Below are positions 25,492 through 34,224 of a stretch of 64,000 nt of DNA, one piece after another. The DNA lies in the NCBI RefSeq assembly GCF_029873215.1, contig NZ_CP123620.1, positions 4,030,001-4,094,000 of the forward strand. The letters are read 5' to 3'. The stretch is from Nocardioides sp. BP30 (GTDB lineage Bacteria; Actinomycetota; Actinomycetes; Propionibacteriales; Nocardioidaceae). Made by a program: the position numbers and the translations under genes. The notes beneath the pieces were generated by a model. That model saw nothing but the letters and a program-made list of their open reading frames with translations, searched no databases and was not told the origin of the DNA. Numbering within the stretch: position 1 is the first letter of the stretch; every line of letters begins with the position of its first letter.

Positions 25492-27159
25492 ATGACCCAT
25501 CTCCTCCCGGCCCCGGCGCATGCCCCGGACGGCCACCCCGACCGGCCCGCGGACGGGCCGCTGCTCAGCGTGCGCGGCCTCGACGTCTCCTACGGCGGCA
25601 CCCAGGTCGTCTCGAACGTCGACTTCTCGCTCGACCGCGGTTCCAGCCTGGCCCTCATCGGCGAGTCCGGCTCGGGCAAGTCCACCATCGCCCGGGCGAT
25701 CCTGCGGCTGCTGCCGCGTGATCTCGGCCGGGCCCGCGGCCAGGTCTCCTTCGACGGCCAGGAGGTGCTCGGCCTCAGCGAGCGCCGGTTCCGCCGGCTG
25801 CGCGGCCGCAGCCTGGGGTTCGTCCCGCAGGACCCCGGCAACTCGCTCAACCCGGTGCGCACCATCGGCGCCCAGGCGCACGAGGCGGCCGCCCTGCTGG
25901 GTCGCCGCAGCCGGGCCGAGCGCACCGAGCTGATCCTCGACACCCTCGCCCAGGTGGGGCTGGACAACCCGCGCCGGGTCTACGAGTCCTACCCGCACCA
26001 GCTCTCCGGCGGCATGCTCCAGCGCGTCCTGATCGGCCTGACGGTGCTGCCCGAGCCGGCGCTGATCGTGGCCGACGAGCCGACCTCGGCGCTCGACGTC
26101 ACCATCCAGAAGCGGATCCTCGACCTGCTCAGCAGGCTGCAGGAGGAGCGGGGCATCAGCCTGCTGCTGATCACCCACGATCTGGCGGTGGCCGCGGAGC
26201 GCGCCGAGTCGCTGGTCGTGCTCAAGGACGGCACCGTGCAGGAGGCCGGCCGCACCCGGCAGGTCTTCTCCTCGCCGGCCTCGGAGTACGCGCGCCGGCT
26301 GCACGGCGACGTCCCGGCGCTCAACCCGCACCGCTACAGCGCCCTGCGCGATGCCCCGCGGCCGCTGGCCGACGAGGTTCCTCCGCGGATCCGGTTCGAG
26401 GGCGTGACGAAGGGCTTCGACGTCGAGGGACAGCGCCTCGTCGCCGTCGACGACGTCTCCTTCACCGTCGCCGCCGGTACGACGCACGCGCTGGTCGGCG
26501 AGTCCGGCTCCGGCAAGACCACCACTGTTCGCCTGCTGCTCGGGCTCGACCAGCCCGACGGCGGTCGGATCACCGTCGACGGTGCGCCCGTGAGCGGGCA
26601 GTCGCACGCGGACCTGCGCGACGTACGACGGCACCTGCAGCTGGTCTACCAGAACCCGTTCACCTCGCTGGATCCCACCTGGAGGATCGAGCGGATCGTG
26701 CGCGAGCCGCTGGACCGCTACGGAGTGGGCGAGCGTGCCGAGCGCAGCGAACGGGTCCGCGAGGCGCTCGCGTACGTCGGTCTGGACGAGCGCGTGCTCG
26801 GCCGCCGGCCCTCCGCGCTCTCCGGCGGCCAGCGCCAGCGGGTGGCGATCGCCCGCTCCCTGGTGCTGCGGCCCGACGTGATCGTGCTCGACGAGCCGAC
26901 CTCGGCGCTCGACGTCAGCGTCCAGGCCGACATCGTCGGCGTGCTGCTCCAGCTCCAGGCCGAGCTGGGCCTGACCTACGTCTTCGTCTCCCACGACCTG
27001 GCGCTGGTGCGTCAGTTCGCGCACACCGTCTCGGTCATGCATCGCGGCCGGATCGTCGACCACGGGACGGTGAGCCGGATCTTCGAGCGACCGGCGACCG
27101 ACTACACCCGGACGCTGCTGCAGTCGATCCCCTCGGGCGCGGAGGTCAGCCATGGTTGA
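25492..27159 (+). CDS. Double ABC ATPase, DppD-DppF fusion
   Basis: 555 residues with two complete ATPase domains. First: GESGSGKST (57-65), LSGGMLQRV, Walker B LIVADEPTSALD. Second: GESGSGKTT (about 336), LSGGQRQRVAIARSL, VIVLDEPTSALD. Energises the two permeases; fused ATPases of this kind are common in oligopeptide-type importers. Overlaps the next gene by 8 nt, showing tight coupling of import to the PanE-like reductase. Confidence 0.92.
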   Translation: MTHLLPAPAHAPDGHPDRPADGPLLSVRGLDVSYGGTQVVSNVDFSLDRGSSLALIGESGSGKSTIARAILRLLPRDLGRARGQVSFDGQEVLGLSERRFRRLRGRSLGFVPQDPGNSLNPVRTIGAQAHEAAALLGRRSRAERTELILDTLAQVGLDNPRRVYESYPHQLSGGMLQRVLIGLTVLPEPALIVADEPTSALDVTIQKRILDLLSRLQEERGISLLLITHDLAVAAERAESLVVLKDGTVQEAGRTRQVFSSPASEYARRLHGDVPALNPHRYSALRDAPRPLADEVPPRIRFEGVTKGFDVEGQRLVAVDDVSFTVAAGTTHALVGESGSGKTTTVRLLLGLDQPDGGRITVDGAPVSGQSHADLRDVRRHLQLVYQNPFTSLDPTWRIERIVREPLDRYGVGERAERSERVREALAYVGLDERVLGRRPSALSGGQRQRVAIARSLVLRPDVIVLDEPTSALDVSVQADIVGVLLQLQAELGLTYVFVSHDLALVRQFAHTVSVMHRGRIVDHGTVSRIFERPATDYTRTLLQSIPSGAEVSHG

Positions 27160-28162
27160 GCGACGCTACGTCGTCATCGGGGGCGGTGCCGTCGGTGGGG
27201 CGCTCGCCGCCCACCTGGTCCCGGCGGGTCACGAGGTGGTGCTGGTCGCCCGCGGCGAGCACGGCAAGCGGATCGCCGCCGACGGGTTGCGTGTCAGGCG
27301 GCCGGCCGGCACCGAGACCGTCGACGTACCGGTGGCTGCCGGCCCCGACGACCTCGAGCTGCGCGCCGGTGACGTCCTGCTGCTGACCGTCAAGACCCAG
27401 GACGCCGAGACGGCGTTGGCGCAGTGGGCGTGGCAGCCGGTGACGGGCGCGACCGGTGGCGAGGACGGTTCGACGGCCGCGACGGCCGCGACGGCACTGC
27501 CGATCCTCACCTTCCAGAACGGCCTGGCCACCGAGGACCTCGCGCTGCGCCGGTTCCGCCGCGTCTACGGCGCGGTCGCGGCGATCGCGGCGGGCTACGT
27601 GACGCCCGGCGAGATCGTCTCGCCGTCGGTCGACCCCGCCGGCCTGTTCTGGATCGGGCGGCACCCGGGCGGCTCGGACGAGCTCCAGGAGAGCATCGTC
27701 GCCGACCTCCGCGGTGCCGGCTTCGCCGCCTTCTCGGTCACCGACATCGGCGCCCAGAAGGCCGCCAAGCTGCTCGGCAACCTCTCGCAGAACGGGCTGG
27801 CCCTGCTCGAGGGCAGTGCCGAGGAGCGCGGACGGGCCGAGCAGGCGCTGCGCGAGGAGGCGGTCGCGGTGTTCGCCGCTGCCGGCGTCGCGCTGCCGCC
27901 GGGCGGAGCGCTCGACCGGCACGGCGTCACGCTGCAGGTCGGCGACGTGCCCGGCTACCGCTCGCTCGGCTCCACCTGGCAGAGCTTCGCCCGCGGGACC
28001 TCCAGCGAGATCGACTACCTCAACGGCGAGGTGGTGCTGTTGGCGCGGCGGGCCGGGGTGCCGGCGCCGCTCAGCGAGCGGCTGCAGGAGCTGCTGGGCT
28101 CGGCGGAGCTGGCCGACCGCCGGACGGTCGCAGCCCTGCTGGCGGCAGCCGACTCGCGATGA
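27152..28162 (+). CDS. PanE/ApbA-type 2-ketoacid reductase
   Basis: 336 residues. NAD(P)-binding GGGAVGGALAAHL (about 8-20), LLLTVKTQDAETAL (75-88), catalytic-Lys segment KAAKLLGNLSQNGLALLEG (about 206) and the C-terminal SSEIDYLNGEV. The family reduces ketopantoate or related 2-oxo acids. In this operon it may act on a carbonyl product of the flavin enzymes rather than in pantothenate synthesis. Overlaps the ATPase gene. Confidence 0.8.
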   Translation: MVERRYVVIGGGAVGGALAAHLVPAGHEVVLVARGEHGKRIAADGLRVRRPAGTETVDVPVAAGPDDLELRAGDVLLLTVKTQDAETALAQWAWQPVTGATGGEDGSTAATAATALPILTFQNGLATEDLALRRFRRVYGAVAAIAAGYVTPGEIVSPSVDPAGLFWIGRHPGGSDELQESIVADLRGAGFAAFSVTDIGAQKAAKLLGNLSQNGLALLEGSAEERGRAEQALREEAVAVFAAAGVALPPGGALDRHGVTLQVGDVPGYRSLGSTWQSFARGTSSEIDYLNGEVVLLARRAGVPAPLSERLQELLGSAELADRRTVAALLAAADSR

Positions 28163-28184
28163 GACCGCCTGCGATGAGCTCTCG

Positions 28185-29999
28185 ATGAGCGCCGCGCCGC
28201 GGCGCTCGGCCCTGGCGACGCAGTTCGACGGGGCGCGCGCCCACCCCCGCGCGGCTGCGGTCGCCGCCCTGGCAGGCGTCGTCAACGGCGCCACGATGGT
28301 GTTCGGGGCCGGGGCGATCGGTTGGACCACCGACCATCTGGTCACGCCCGCGCTGACCGGCCATCCGGTGGCGGCGAGCACCTGGTGGGCCGGGGCCGGT
28401 GCGATCCTCGGCATCTCGGCGGTGCGCTGGAGCACCATCTTCGTGCGCGGGCTCGCCACCGGCCGGGTGCAGTATCGCGCGCAGGCCGAGACCCGCCGGG
28501 CGGTCGTACGCCGCTACCTCGACCTCGAGCTGCGCTGGCACCGGCAGCGCTCCCCCGGTCAGCTGCTCGCGCACGCCGTCTCCGACGTGGACGCGACCTG
28601 GGCGCCGATGCAGTGGGCCTACTTCGCCCTCGGCATGGTGGTGATGCTGCTGCTCGCGCTGGCCCAGATGTTCCAGCGCTCCCCGGTGCTCGGCGCCGTC
28701 GGTGCGGGTCTGGTCGTGCTGGTGCTCGGCGCGAACCTGGTCTACCAGCGCCTGCTGGCACCGCGTACCCGCGCCGGGCAGGCCGCACGGGCGGCCGTCG
28801 GAGCGCTGGCCCACGAGTCGGTCGAGGGCGACCCGGTGGTGCGCAGCCTCGGGCTGACCGCGACCGAGGAGGAGCGCTTCGGCACGGCGGTGGACCGGCT
28901 GCGCGAGGCCAACCTCCGGATCGCACGGGTCAGCTCGGTCTTCGATCCCGTCCTGGAGCTGCTGCCGACGGTAGCCGTGCTGGCGGTGCTCGCAGCCGGA
29001 GCACCCCAGGTCGAGAACGGCGCGCTGACGGTCGGCGATCTCGTCGGCACCGTCTACCTCCTGCTGACGATCTCGATCCCGCTGAACGTGATCAGTCGCT
29101 TCCTGTCCATGCTGCCGCTCTCCTCGGCCGGGGCCGAGCGGGTCGGCTCGGTGCTGGACGACCCGGGCACCGACCGCTTCGGCGCGGACGGGCTGCCTCG
29201 GCGGGAGGCGCTCGCGGTGACGCTCACCGGCGTCGGCGTCTCGCCCGCCGGCCGCAGCATCCTGGAGGGCGTCTCGTTGACGCTGCCGCCGGGCTCGGTG
29301 ACGGCTGTCGTCGGCGCGGTCGGCGCCGGCAAGTCGACGCTGCTCCAGGTGGCGGGCGGGCAGGTCCCGCCCGATGCGGGAGTCGTGCGCTTCGACGGCA
29401 TCGACGTACGGCGTCTCGCCCGGGGCACCGTGCCCGAGAGCGTCGCCGTCGTCACGCAGTCCCCGTTCCTCTTCGCCGAGAGCATCCGCGACAACCTGAC
29501 CCTGTCCGGCCATCCGCGCGAGCACCGTCCCTATCGCGACGACGAACTGTGGGCGGCCCTCGAGGTCGCGGCAGCGGACGACCTCGTGCGCCGGCTCCCC
29601 GACGGTCTCGACACCGTTGTCGGCGAGCGCGGCGCGACGCTCTCGGGCGGCCAGCGCCAGCGCCTGTGCCTGGCCCGGGCACTGCTCCGCGCACCCGGGC
29701 TGCTGGTGCTCGACGACGCCACCTCGGCGCTCGACCCCCGGGTGGAGCGTCAGGTCCTCGACGCGTTGGCGCGGCTGGTGGCCGACGGCGGCCCGACGGT
29801 GCTGCTGGTCGCCAACCGCCCGGGCGCGCTCGCGCTGGCCGACCAGGTGGTGCTGCTGAGCAACGGCCGGGTGGCCGCCTCGGGACGCCACCACGACCTG
29901 CTCGCCACCCGGCCGGACTACGTCCGGATCGTGACGGCCTACCAGCCGGCGGGGGGTGACGGAGCCGATGCCCTCGAAGCTGCCGCGGACGCCTCCTGA
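28185..29999 (+). CDS. ABC exporter half-transporter with degenerate Walker B
   Basis: 604 residues: six-helix exporter membrane domain (about 30-320) and ATPase domain with Walker A GAVGAGKST (about 378), signature LSGGQRQRLCLARAL (about 486) and Walker B LLVLDDATSALD (about 505). The residue after the Walker B Asp is Asp, not the catalytic Glu, as in the inactive-site subunit of TM287/288-type heterodimers. ATG at 28185; a short gap follows the reductase gene. Partner is encoded next. Confidence 0.88.
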   Translation: MSAAPRRSALATQFDGARAHPRAAAVAALAGVVNGATMVFGAGAIGWTTDHLVTPALTGHPVAASTWWAGAGAILGISAVRWSTIFVRGLATGRVQYRAQAETRRAVVRRYLDLELRWHRQRSPGQLLAHAVSDVDATWAPMQWAYFALGMVVMLLLALAQMFQRSPVLGAVGAGLVVLVLGANLVYQRLLAPRTRAGQAARAAVGALAHESVEGDPVVRSLGLTATEEERFGTAVDRLREANLRIARVSSVFDPVLELLPTVAVLAVLAAGAPQVENGALTVGDLVGTVYLLLTISIPLNVISRFLSMLPLSSAGAERVGSVLDDPGTDRFGADGLPRREALAVTLTGVGVSPAGRSILEGVSLTLPPGSVTAVVGAVGAGKSTLLQVAGGQVPPDAGVVRFDGIDVRRLARGTVPESVAVVTQSPFLFAESIRDNLTLSGHPREHRPYRDDELWAALEVAAADDLVRRLPDGLDTVVGERGATLSGGQRQRLCLARALLRAPGLLVLDDATSALDPRVERQVLDALARLVADGGPTVLLVANRPGALALADQVVLLSNGRVAASGRHHDLLATRPDYVRIVTAYQPAGGDGADALEAAADAS

Positions 30000-31833
30000 G
30001 CGCGACGTCCCTCTCGGCGCCTCCGGTCTGGCCGACCTCAGCGGGACGGCCAGCTCGCCCGTCGGGCCGCTGCGGCTGGCGCGGATCGCCGTCTCGGTCT
30101 CCCCGGTGCTGCGGGAGGGAGCGCTCGCGACGCTGCTGCTCGCCCTGCTCGCGGGCGCGGGCCGCATCGTCGCTCCGCTGAGCGTCCAGCAGGCCATCGA
30201 CGACGGCGTCACCTCGGCCTCGGTGACCCGCGCGGTCCTGCTCGGCGGGAGTGCGTTGCTGGTCGCCGGCGCGTCCTCGATGCTGCTCAACCGGCGGCTC
30301 CAGGTGCGGGTCGAGAGCGCGCTGGCCGTCCTGCGCCGCACGGCGCTGTCCCGCATCCACGACATGTCGCCGGTGACCGCGGACCGCGCCCCGAGCGCCG
30401 ACCTCGTGGCGCGGCTGACCAGCGACGTCGACCAGGTCACCACGTTCCTGCAGGGCGGCGGCATCCAGTTCGTCACCAACGGCGCCCAGCTCGTCATCGC
30501 CGGCGCGGTGATGCTCGGCTACAGCTGGCAGCTCGCCCTCCCGGTCTTCGTGCTCTCCGGGTTGCTCCTCGGGGTGATGCTCGGCCTGCAGCGCGTCATC
30601 GCCCGCCGCTTCGACGTCGCCCGGCGCGAGGTCGGCCACCTGCAGACGGTGGTGGCCGAGTCGATCATCGGGGCGGCCGTGATCCGCTCCACGGGCACCG
30701 ACGAGCGCACCCGGCGGCGCCTGGACGCCGCCGTCGACAGCGCCCGCGACAGCCAGCTGCGCACCCTGGCACCGCTGCATGCCAACACCTCGCTCGGCGA
30801 GGTGGCCATCTCCACGATGACCGTGACGGTGGTGCTCGGCGGGGTCTGGTGGGCCCTGCTCGGCCACCCCGCCCATCCGCGCCTCAGCGTCGGGGAGGTG
30901 GTGGCGATGGTCTTCTTGGTGACGTTCTTCGTCCGACCGCTGCAGTTCCTCGTGCAGAGCCTCGGCGAGGCGCAGAACGCCCTGACCGGCTGGCGGCGCG
31001 CGCTGGAGATCGCCGTGACGCCCAGCGCCGTACGGCTCGGGCGGCCGCTGGCGCCCGGGCCGGTGGAGGTCGAGCTGCGCTCGGTCTCGGCACGGTACGG
31101 CGAGGGTCCGCCGGTGCTGCACGAGGTCTCGGTGCTGATCCGGCCCGGCGAGCACGTGGCCGTCGTCGGGCGGACGGGATCGGGCAAGTCGACCTTCGCC
31201 AAGCTCGTCACCGGCCGGCTGGAGCCGGCAGCCGGCGTCCTGCTGCTCGGCGGCGTGCCGCGCGCGGAGCTCGCCGACGCCTCGGTCACGCGGCGGGTGG
31301 TGATCGTGCCGCAGGACCCGTTCCTCTTCGACGCGACGCTGGCCGAGAACGTCCGGCTCGGCTCGCCGCAGGCGCAGGACAGCGACGTGGTGCGGGTGGT
31401 CGAAGCGCTCGGGCTCGGCGAGTGGTTCGCCGGACTGCCGGACGGGCTGCTGACGCGGGTCGGCCTGCGGGGCGAGCGCCTGTCCGTCGGCGAGCGGCAG
31501 CTGGTGGCGCTGGCCCGGACAGCCCTGGTCGATCCGGACCTGGTCGTCCTCGACGAGGCGACCAGCGGCATCGATCCGGCGACCGACGTGGCCGTCCAGG
31601 CGGCGCTGCGGGCCCTGACCCGCGACCGCACCAGCATCTCCATCGCCCACCGGATGAACACCGCTGCCGCCGCCGACCGGGTCCTGCTCTTCGACGACGG
31701 CCGCCTGGTCCAGCAGGGCCACCACGACGAGCTCGTCCGCCAGGACGGCCCCTACGCCGCCTTGGTCGCCGCCTGGCACCACGCCGGGCCGGCGCTGCGT
31801 AGCTGCCCACCACCGACAGGAGTACATCCATGA
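29956..31833 (+). CDS. ABC exporter half-transporter, partner subunit
   Basis: 625 residues, membrane domain then ATPase domain: Walker A GRTGSGKST (about 405), non-canonical signature LSVGERQLVALAR (about 509), Walker B LVVLDEATSGID with the catalytic Glu (about 529). The altered signature complements the altered Walker B of its partner, so the pair should have one active and one degenerate ATP site. GTG at 29956 overlaps the previous gene by 44 nt; ATG at 29968 is an alternative. Overlaps the next gene (ATGA). Confidence 0.88.
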   Translation: MTEPMPSKLPRTPPERDVPLGASGLADLSGTASSPVGPLRLARIAVSVSPVLREGALATLLLALLAGAGRIVAPLSVQQAIDDGVTSASVTRAVLLGGSALLVAGASSMLLNRRLQVRVESALAVLRRTALSRIHDMSPVTADRAPSADLVARLTSDVDQVTTFLQGGGIQFVTNGAQLVIAGAVMLGYSWQLALPVFVLSGLLLGVMLGLQRVIARRFDVARREVGHLQTVVAESIIGAAVIRSTGTDERTRRRLDAAVDSARDSQLRTLAPLHANTSLGEVAISTMTVTVVLGGVWWALLGHPAHPRLSVGEVVAMVFLVTFFVRPLQFLVQSLGEAQNALTGWRRALEIAVTPSAVRLGRPLAPGPVEVELRSVSARYGEGPPVLHEVSVLIRPGEHVAVVGRTGSGKSTFAKLVTGRLEPAAGVLLLGGVPRAELADASVTRRVVIVPQDPFLFDATLAENVRLGSPQAQDSDVVRVVEALGLGEWFAGLPDGLLTRVGLRGERLSVGERQLVALARTALVDPDLVVLDEATSGIDPATDVAVQAALRALTRDRTSISIAHRMNTAAAADRVLLFDDGRLVQQGHHDELVRQDGPYAALVAAWHHAGPALRSCPPPTGVHP

Positions 31834-32930
31834 CCGCGTTCACCAGTCCGACCGGCACCGAGACCTCGCTGCCGCCCGGCTTCCGGCCCAAGCGGCGGCT
31901 CGGGTTCAACACCCGGGTCTCCTTCAGCGACGACAGTGGTCCGGCACAGGGTCTGCGCGACGGCATCGAGCTGTTCAAGGCCGCCGAAGCGGCCGGCTAC
32001 CAGTCGGGGTGGGTCTACCAGCGCCACTTCGACCACTACCTGTCCTCACCGGTGCCGTTCCTCACCGCCGTCGGCCAGCACACCGAGCGGATCTCGCTGG
32101 GCAGTGCGGTGCTGCCCATGCGCTACCAGGACCCGATCCTGCTGGCCGAGTCCGCCGGGGTGGCCGACCTGCTGGTCGACGAGCGGCTCGAGCTGGCCCT
32201 CGCCACCGGCGCCAACGCGGCCTGGGATGCGGTCTTCGGCGCTGTCGCGACCGATGCCCGCACCGAGGCCCGCCGTCGCCTGGTGCAGTTCCTCGACGCG
32301 GTCGCTGGCACGACCCTGCACACCGTCGACGGTCCTGGGCAGGGCGCTCCGGTGGGCACCGAGCTGCGGGTGACGCCGCACAGCCCGACCCTGCGCTCGC
32401 GGCTGCGGCAGGGGTCCTCCAGCATCGGCTCGGCCCTCCAGGCCGCCGAGCTCGGGATCGGTCTGATCGTCGGCACCGTCCTGCACGACATCCCGCCCGG
32501 GGAGACCTACTCGCAGTACCAGGGCCGCGTCATCGAGACCTACCGCACCGCGTGGCGCGAGCAGCAGGGCGGCGAGCCGCCCTCGGTCGCCGTCGCGGCC
32601 TCGGTGCTGCCCGGCACCACCCCCGAGCTCCGGGAGAGGTACGCCGGCTACGACCTGCAGCGCCGTACCGAGGGGATGGCCGCCTCCCGGCCGAAGGGTG
32701 CCCTGCAGCCGGTCGTCTCCGCCGACCTCCCGCAGGGCATGCAGATCAGCCCTGTCTTCCACGGCACGCCCGAGCAGGTGACCGAGGCTGTGCTCGCCGA
32801 CCCGGGCCTGGCCCAGGCCGACGAGCTGGTGCTGTTCCTGCCGCCTGCCTTCACCCTGTCCGACAACGTCCGGCTGGTGCGTGACCTGGCCGAGACGGTC
32901 GCACCGGCCCTGGGCTGGGTCGCCGCCTGA
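31830..32930 (+). CDS. Luciferase-like flavin oxidoreductase
   Basis: 366 residues, LLM fold: KRRLGFNTRVSF, GLRDGIELFKAAEAAGYQSGWVYQRHFDHYLSSPVPFLTAVGQHTERISLGSAVLPMRYQDPILLAESAGVADLL. Presumably uses reduced flavin from a separate reductase. ATG at 31830 has AGGAG 7 nt upstream and overlaps the exporter stop. Last gene of the importer-exporter operon. Substrate unknown. Confidence 0.82.
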   Translation: MTAFTSPTGTETSLPPGFRPKRRLGFNTRVSFSDDSGPAQGLRDGIELFKAAEAAGYQSGWVYQRHFDHYLSSPVPFLTAVGQHTERISLGSAVLPMRYQDPILLAESAGVADLLVDERLELALATGANAAWDAVFGAVATDARTEARRRLVQFLDAVAGTTLHTVDGPGQGAPVGTELRVTPHSPTLRSRLRQGSSSIGSALQAAELGIGLIVGTVLHDIPPGETYSQYQGRVIETYRTAWREQQGGEPPSVAVAASVLPGTTPELRERYAGYDLQRRTEGMAASRPKGALQPVVSADLPQGMQISPVFHGTPEQVTEAVLADPGLAQADELVLFLPPAFTLSDNVRLVRDLAETVAPALGWVAA

Positions 32931-32957
32931 GTCCGGCGGCGGCCCAGCCTGGTCGTC

Positions 32958-33659
32958 CTAGTGGGCCAGCTGGGGGTAGAGCGCCTCGACGGGCGCGGCG
33001 AGACCGGCCTTGACCTGCCGGCTGACGTCGTCGGCGAGGACCTCGTGCGCCCCCGCCTCCAGCCCGTCGTAGGCCGCTCGCACCACGTCGGCGGGATCGT
33101 TCTTCTCCGCTGTGACGTCCTTGGTCATCGGGGTGTCGGTGTAGCCCAGGTGGAGGCCGAGGACCTGGGTGCCCTGGCCGGAGAACGCGAGCCGCTGGGA
33201 GTTGGTCGCCGACCAGAGCGCCGCCTTGGTGGCGCTGTAGGCGTCGGCGATGCCGAGCCAGGACAGCACCGAGAGGACGTTGACCTGCGCGCCGCCGCCG
33301 TTGTTCGCCAGCACCGGAGCGAACGCGTTGGTGACGCGCAGCTGTCCCCAGAAGTTGGTCTCGAAGAGCTCCCTGGCGGCCTCCAGTTCGTCGCCGAGGA
33401 GCGAGGCGCCGCTGGCCGCGCCGGCGTTGTTGATCAGCACGGTGACGTCGTCGGCGTCGGCAGCGGCGGCGCTGACCGAGGCGGGGTCGGTGATGTCGAG
33501 TGCGAGCGGTACGACGCGGTCGTCGTCCCAGCTCTGCGGCGTGCGCGCTGTTGCGTAGACCTTGGCCGCGCCGCGCTCGAGCGCCTGGCGCACGAACTCG
33601 CGGCCCAGGCCTCCGTTCGCACCGGTGACGAGCACGATCGCGTTCTCGATGGAGGTCAT
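32958..33659 (-). CDS. Short-chain dehydrogenase/reductase
   Basis: 233 residues. TGANGGLGREF cofactor loop (12-22), NNAG (about 77), catalytic Tyr in DAYSATKAALWSATNSQR (YxxxK, about 140), and a typical C-terminal GYTDTPMTKD. NAD(P)H-dependent oxidoreductase. Divergent from the HxlR gene 85 bp away and probably its target. ATG at 33659 is preceded by GAAGGGA. Confidence 0.88.
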   Translation of the reverse strand: MTSIENAIVLVTGANGGLGREFVRQALERGAAKVYATARTPQSWDDDRVVPLALDITDPASVSAAAADADDVTVLINNAGAASGASLLGDELEAARELFETNFWGQLRVTNAFAPVLANNGGGAQVNVLSVLSWLGIADAYSATKAALWSATNSQRLAFSGQGTQVLGLHLGYTDTPMTKDVTAEKNDPADVVRAAYDGLEAGAHEVLADDVSRQVKAGLAAPVEALYPQLAH

Positions 33660-33688
33660 GAGGTGGTCCCTTCAGGAGGAGAGTGAGT

Positions 33689-33727
33689 CGGTTGGACAAC
33701 CGAACGAAGTCAGTTGGATATTCCAAC
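33689..33727. promoter_or_regulatory. Twin palindromic operators between SDR and HxlR genes
   Basis: Two perfect dyads with the same half-site family: CGGTTG-GA-CAACCG (33689-33702) and GTTGGA-TAT-TCCAAC (33713-33727), centres about 24.5 bp apart. The -10-like TAGACT (33733-33738) lies 6 nt before the HxlR ATG. Likely HxlR autoregulatory and SDR operators. Confidence 0.65.
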
Positions 33728-33744
33728 CGACGTAGACTGGTGTC

Positions 33745-34224
33745 ATGGCCATCTCCGCAGAGGTCCGCGACTGCTCCATCGCCAAGACGCTCGACGTGAT
33801 CGGGGAGAAGTGGTCGCTGCTGGTGATCCGCGAGCTGCTGCTCGGCACCGAGCGCTTCGAGGAGATCGCGCGTTTCACCGGAGCGCCGCGCGACATCCTC
33901 ACCCGGCGACTGCGCACCCTGGAGCACCACGGGCTCGTCGAGCGCCGCCGCTACTCCGAGCACCCCCCGCGTTCGTCGTACCACCTCACCGACCTGGGCC
34001 GGACGCTCGCTCCGATCGTGGCGATGCTGCGCCAGTGGGGGGACGAGCACCTGGCGGGCCCGGCCGGACCGCCGCTGGTGTTGCAGCACAGCTGCGGTGC
34101 GATCCTGCATGCGGAGGTCGTCTGCACGTTCTGCGGCGAGGCCGTCACCGCCGGCGGCGTGAGCCGCGCGAGCGGGAATCTCGGTGCCACTGCGCCGACC
34201 CCGCTCGATACGATGACGCCATGA
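33745..34224 (+). CDS. HxlR-family transcriptional regulator
   Basis: 159 residues. HxlR winged helix with the conserved N-terminal Cys ([32 protein letters not shown], Cys10) and [27 protein letters not shown] recognition-wing segment; the C-terminal tail has a Cys-rich motif ([15 protein letters not shown]) that could bind metal. Divergent SDR arrangement implies redox or electrophile sensing. The ATG follows TAGACT by 6 nt, suggesting a leaderless mRNA. Its TGA overlaps the next ATG. Confidence 0.9.
   Translation: MAISAEVRDCSIAKTLDVIGEKWSLLVIRELLLGTERFEEIARFTGAPRDILTRRLRTLEHHGLVERRRYSEHPPRSSYHLTDLGRTLAPIVAMLRQWGDEHLAGPAGPPLVLQHSCGAILHAEVVCTFCGEAVTAGGVSRASGNLGATAPTPLDTMTP

Noticed and set aside
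28071..30497. 808-codon open frame antisense to the exporter and reductase genes
   Set aside because: Long antisense frames are expected in very GC-rich DNA; it lacks recognisable domains, is Arg/Ser/Pro-rich and is fully covered by well-supported ABC exporter genes.
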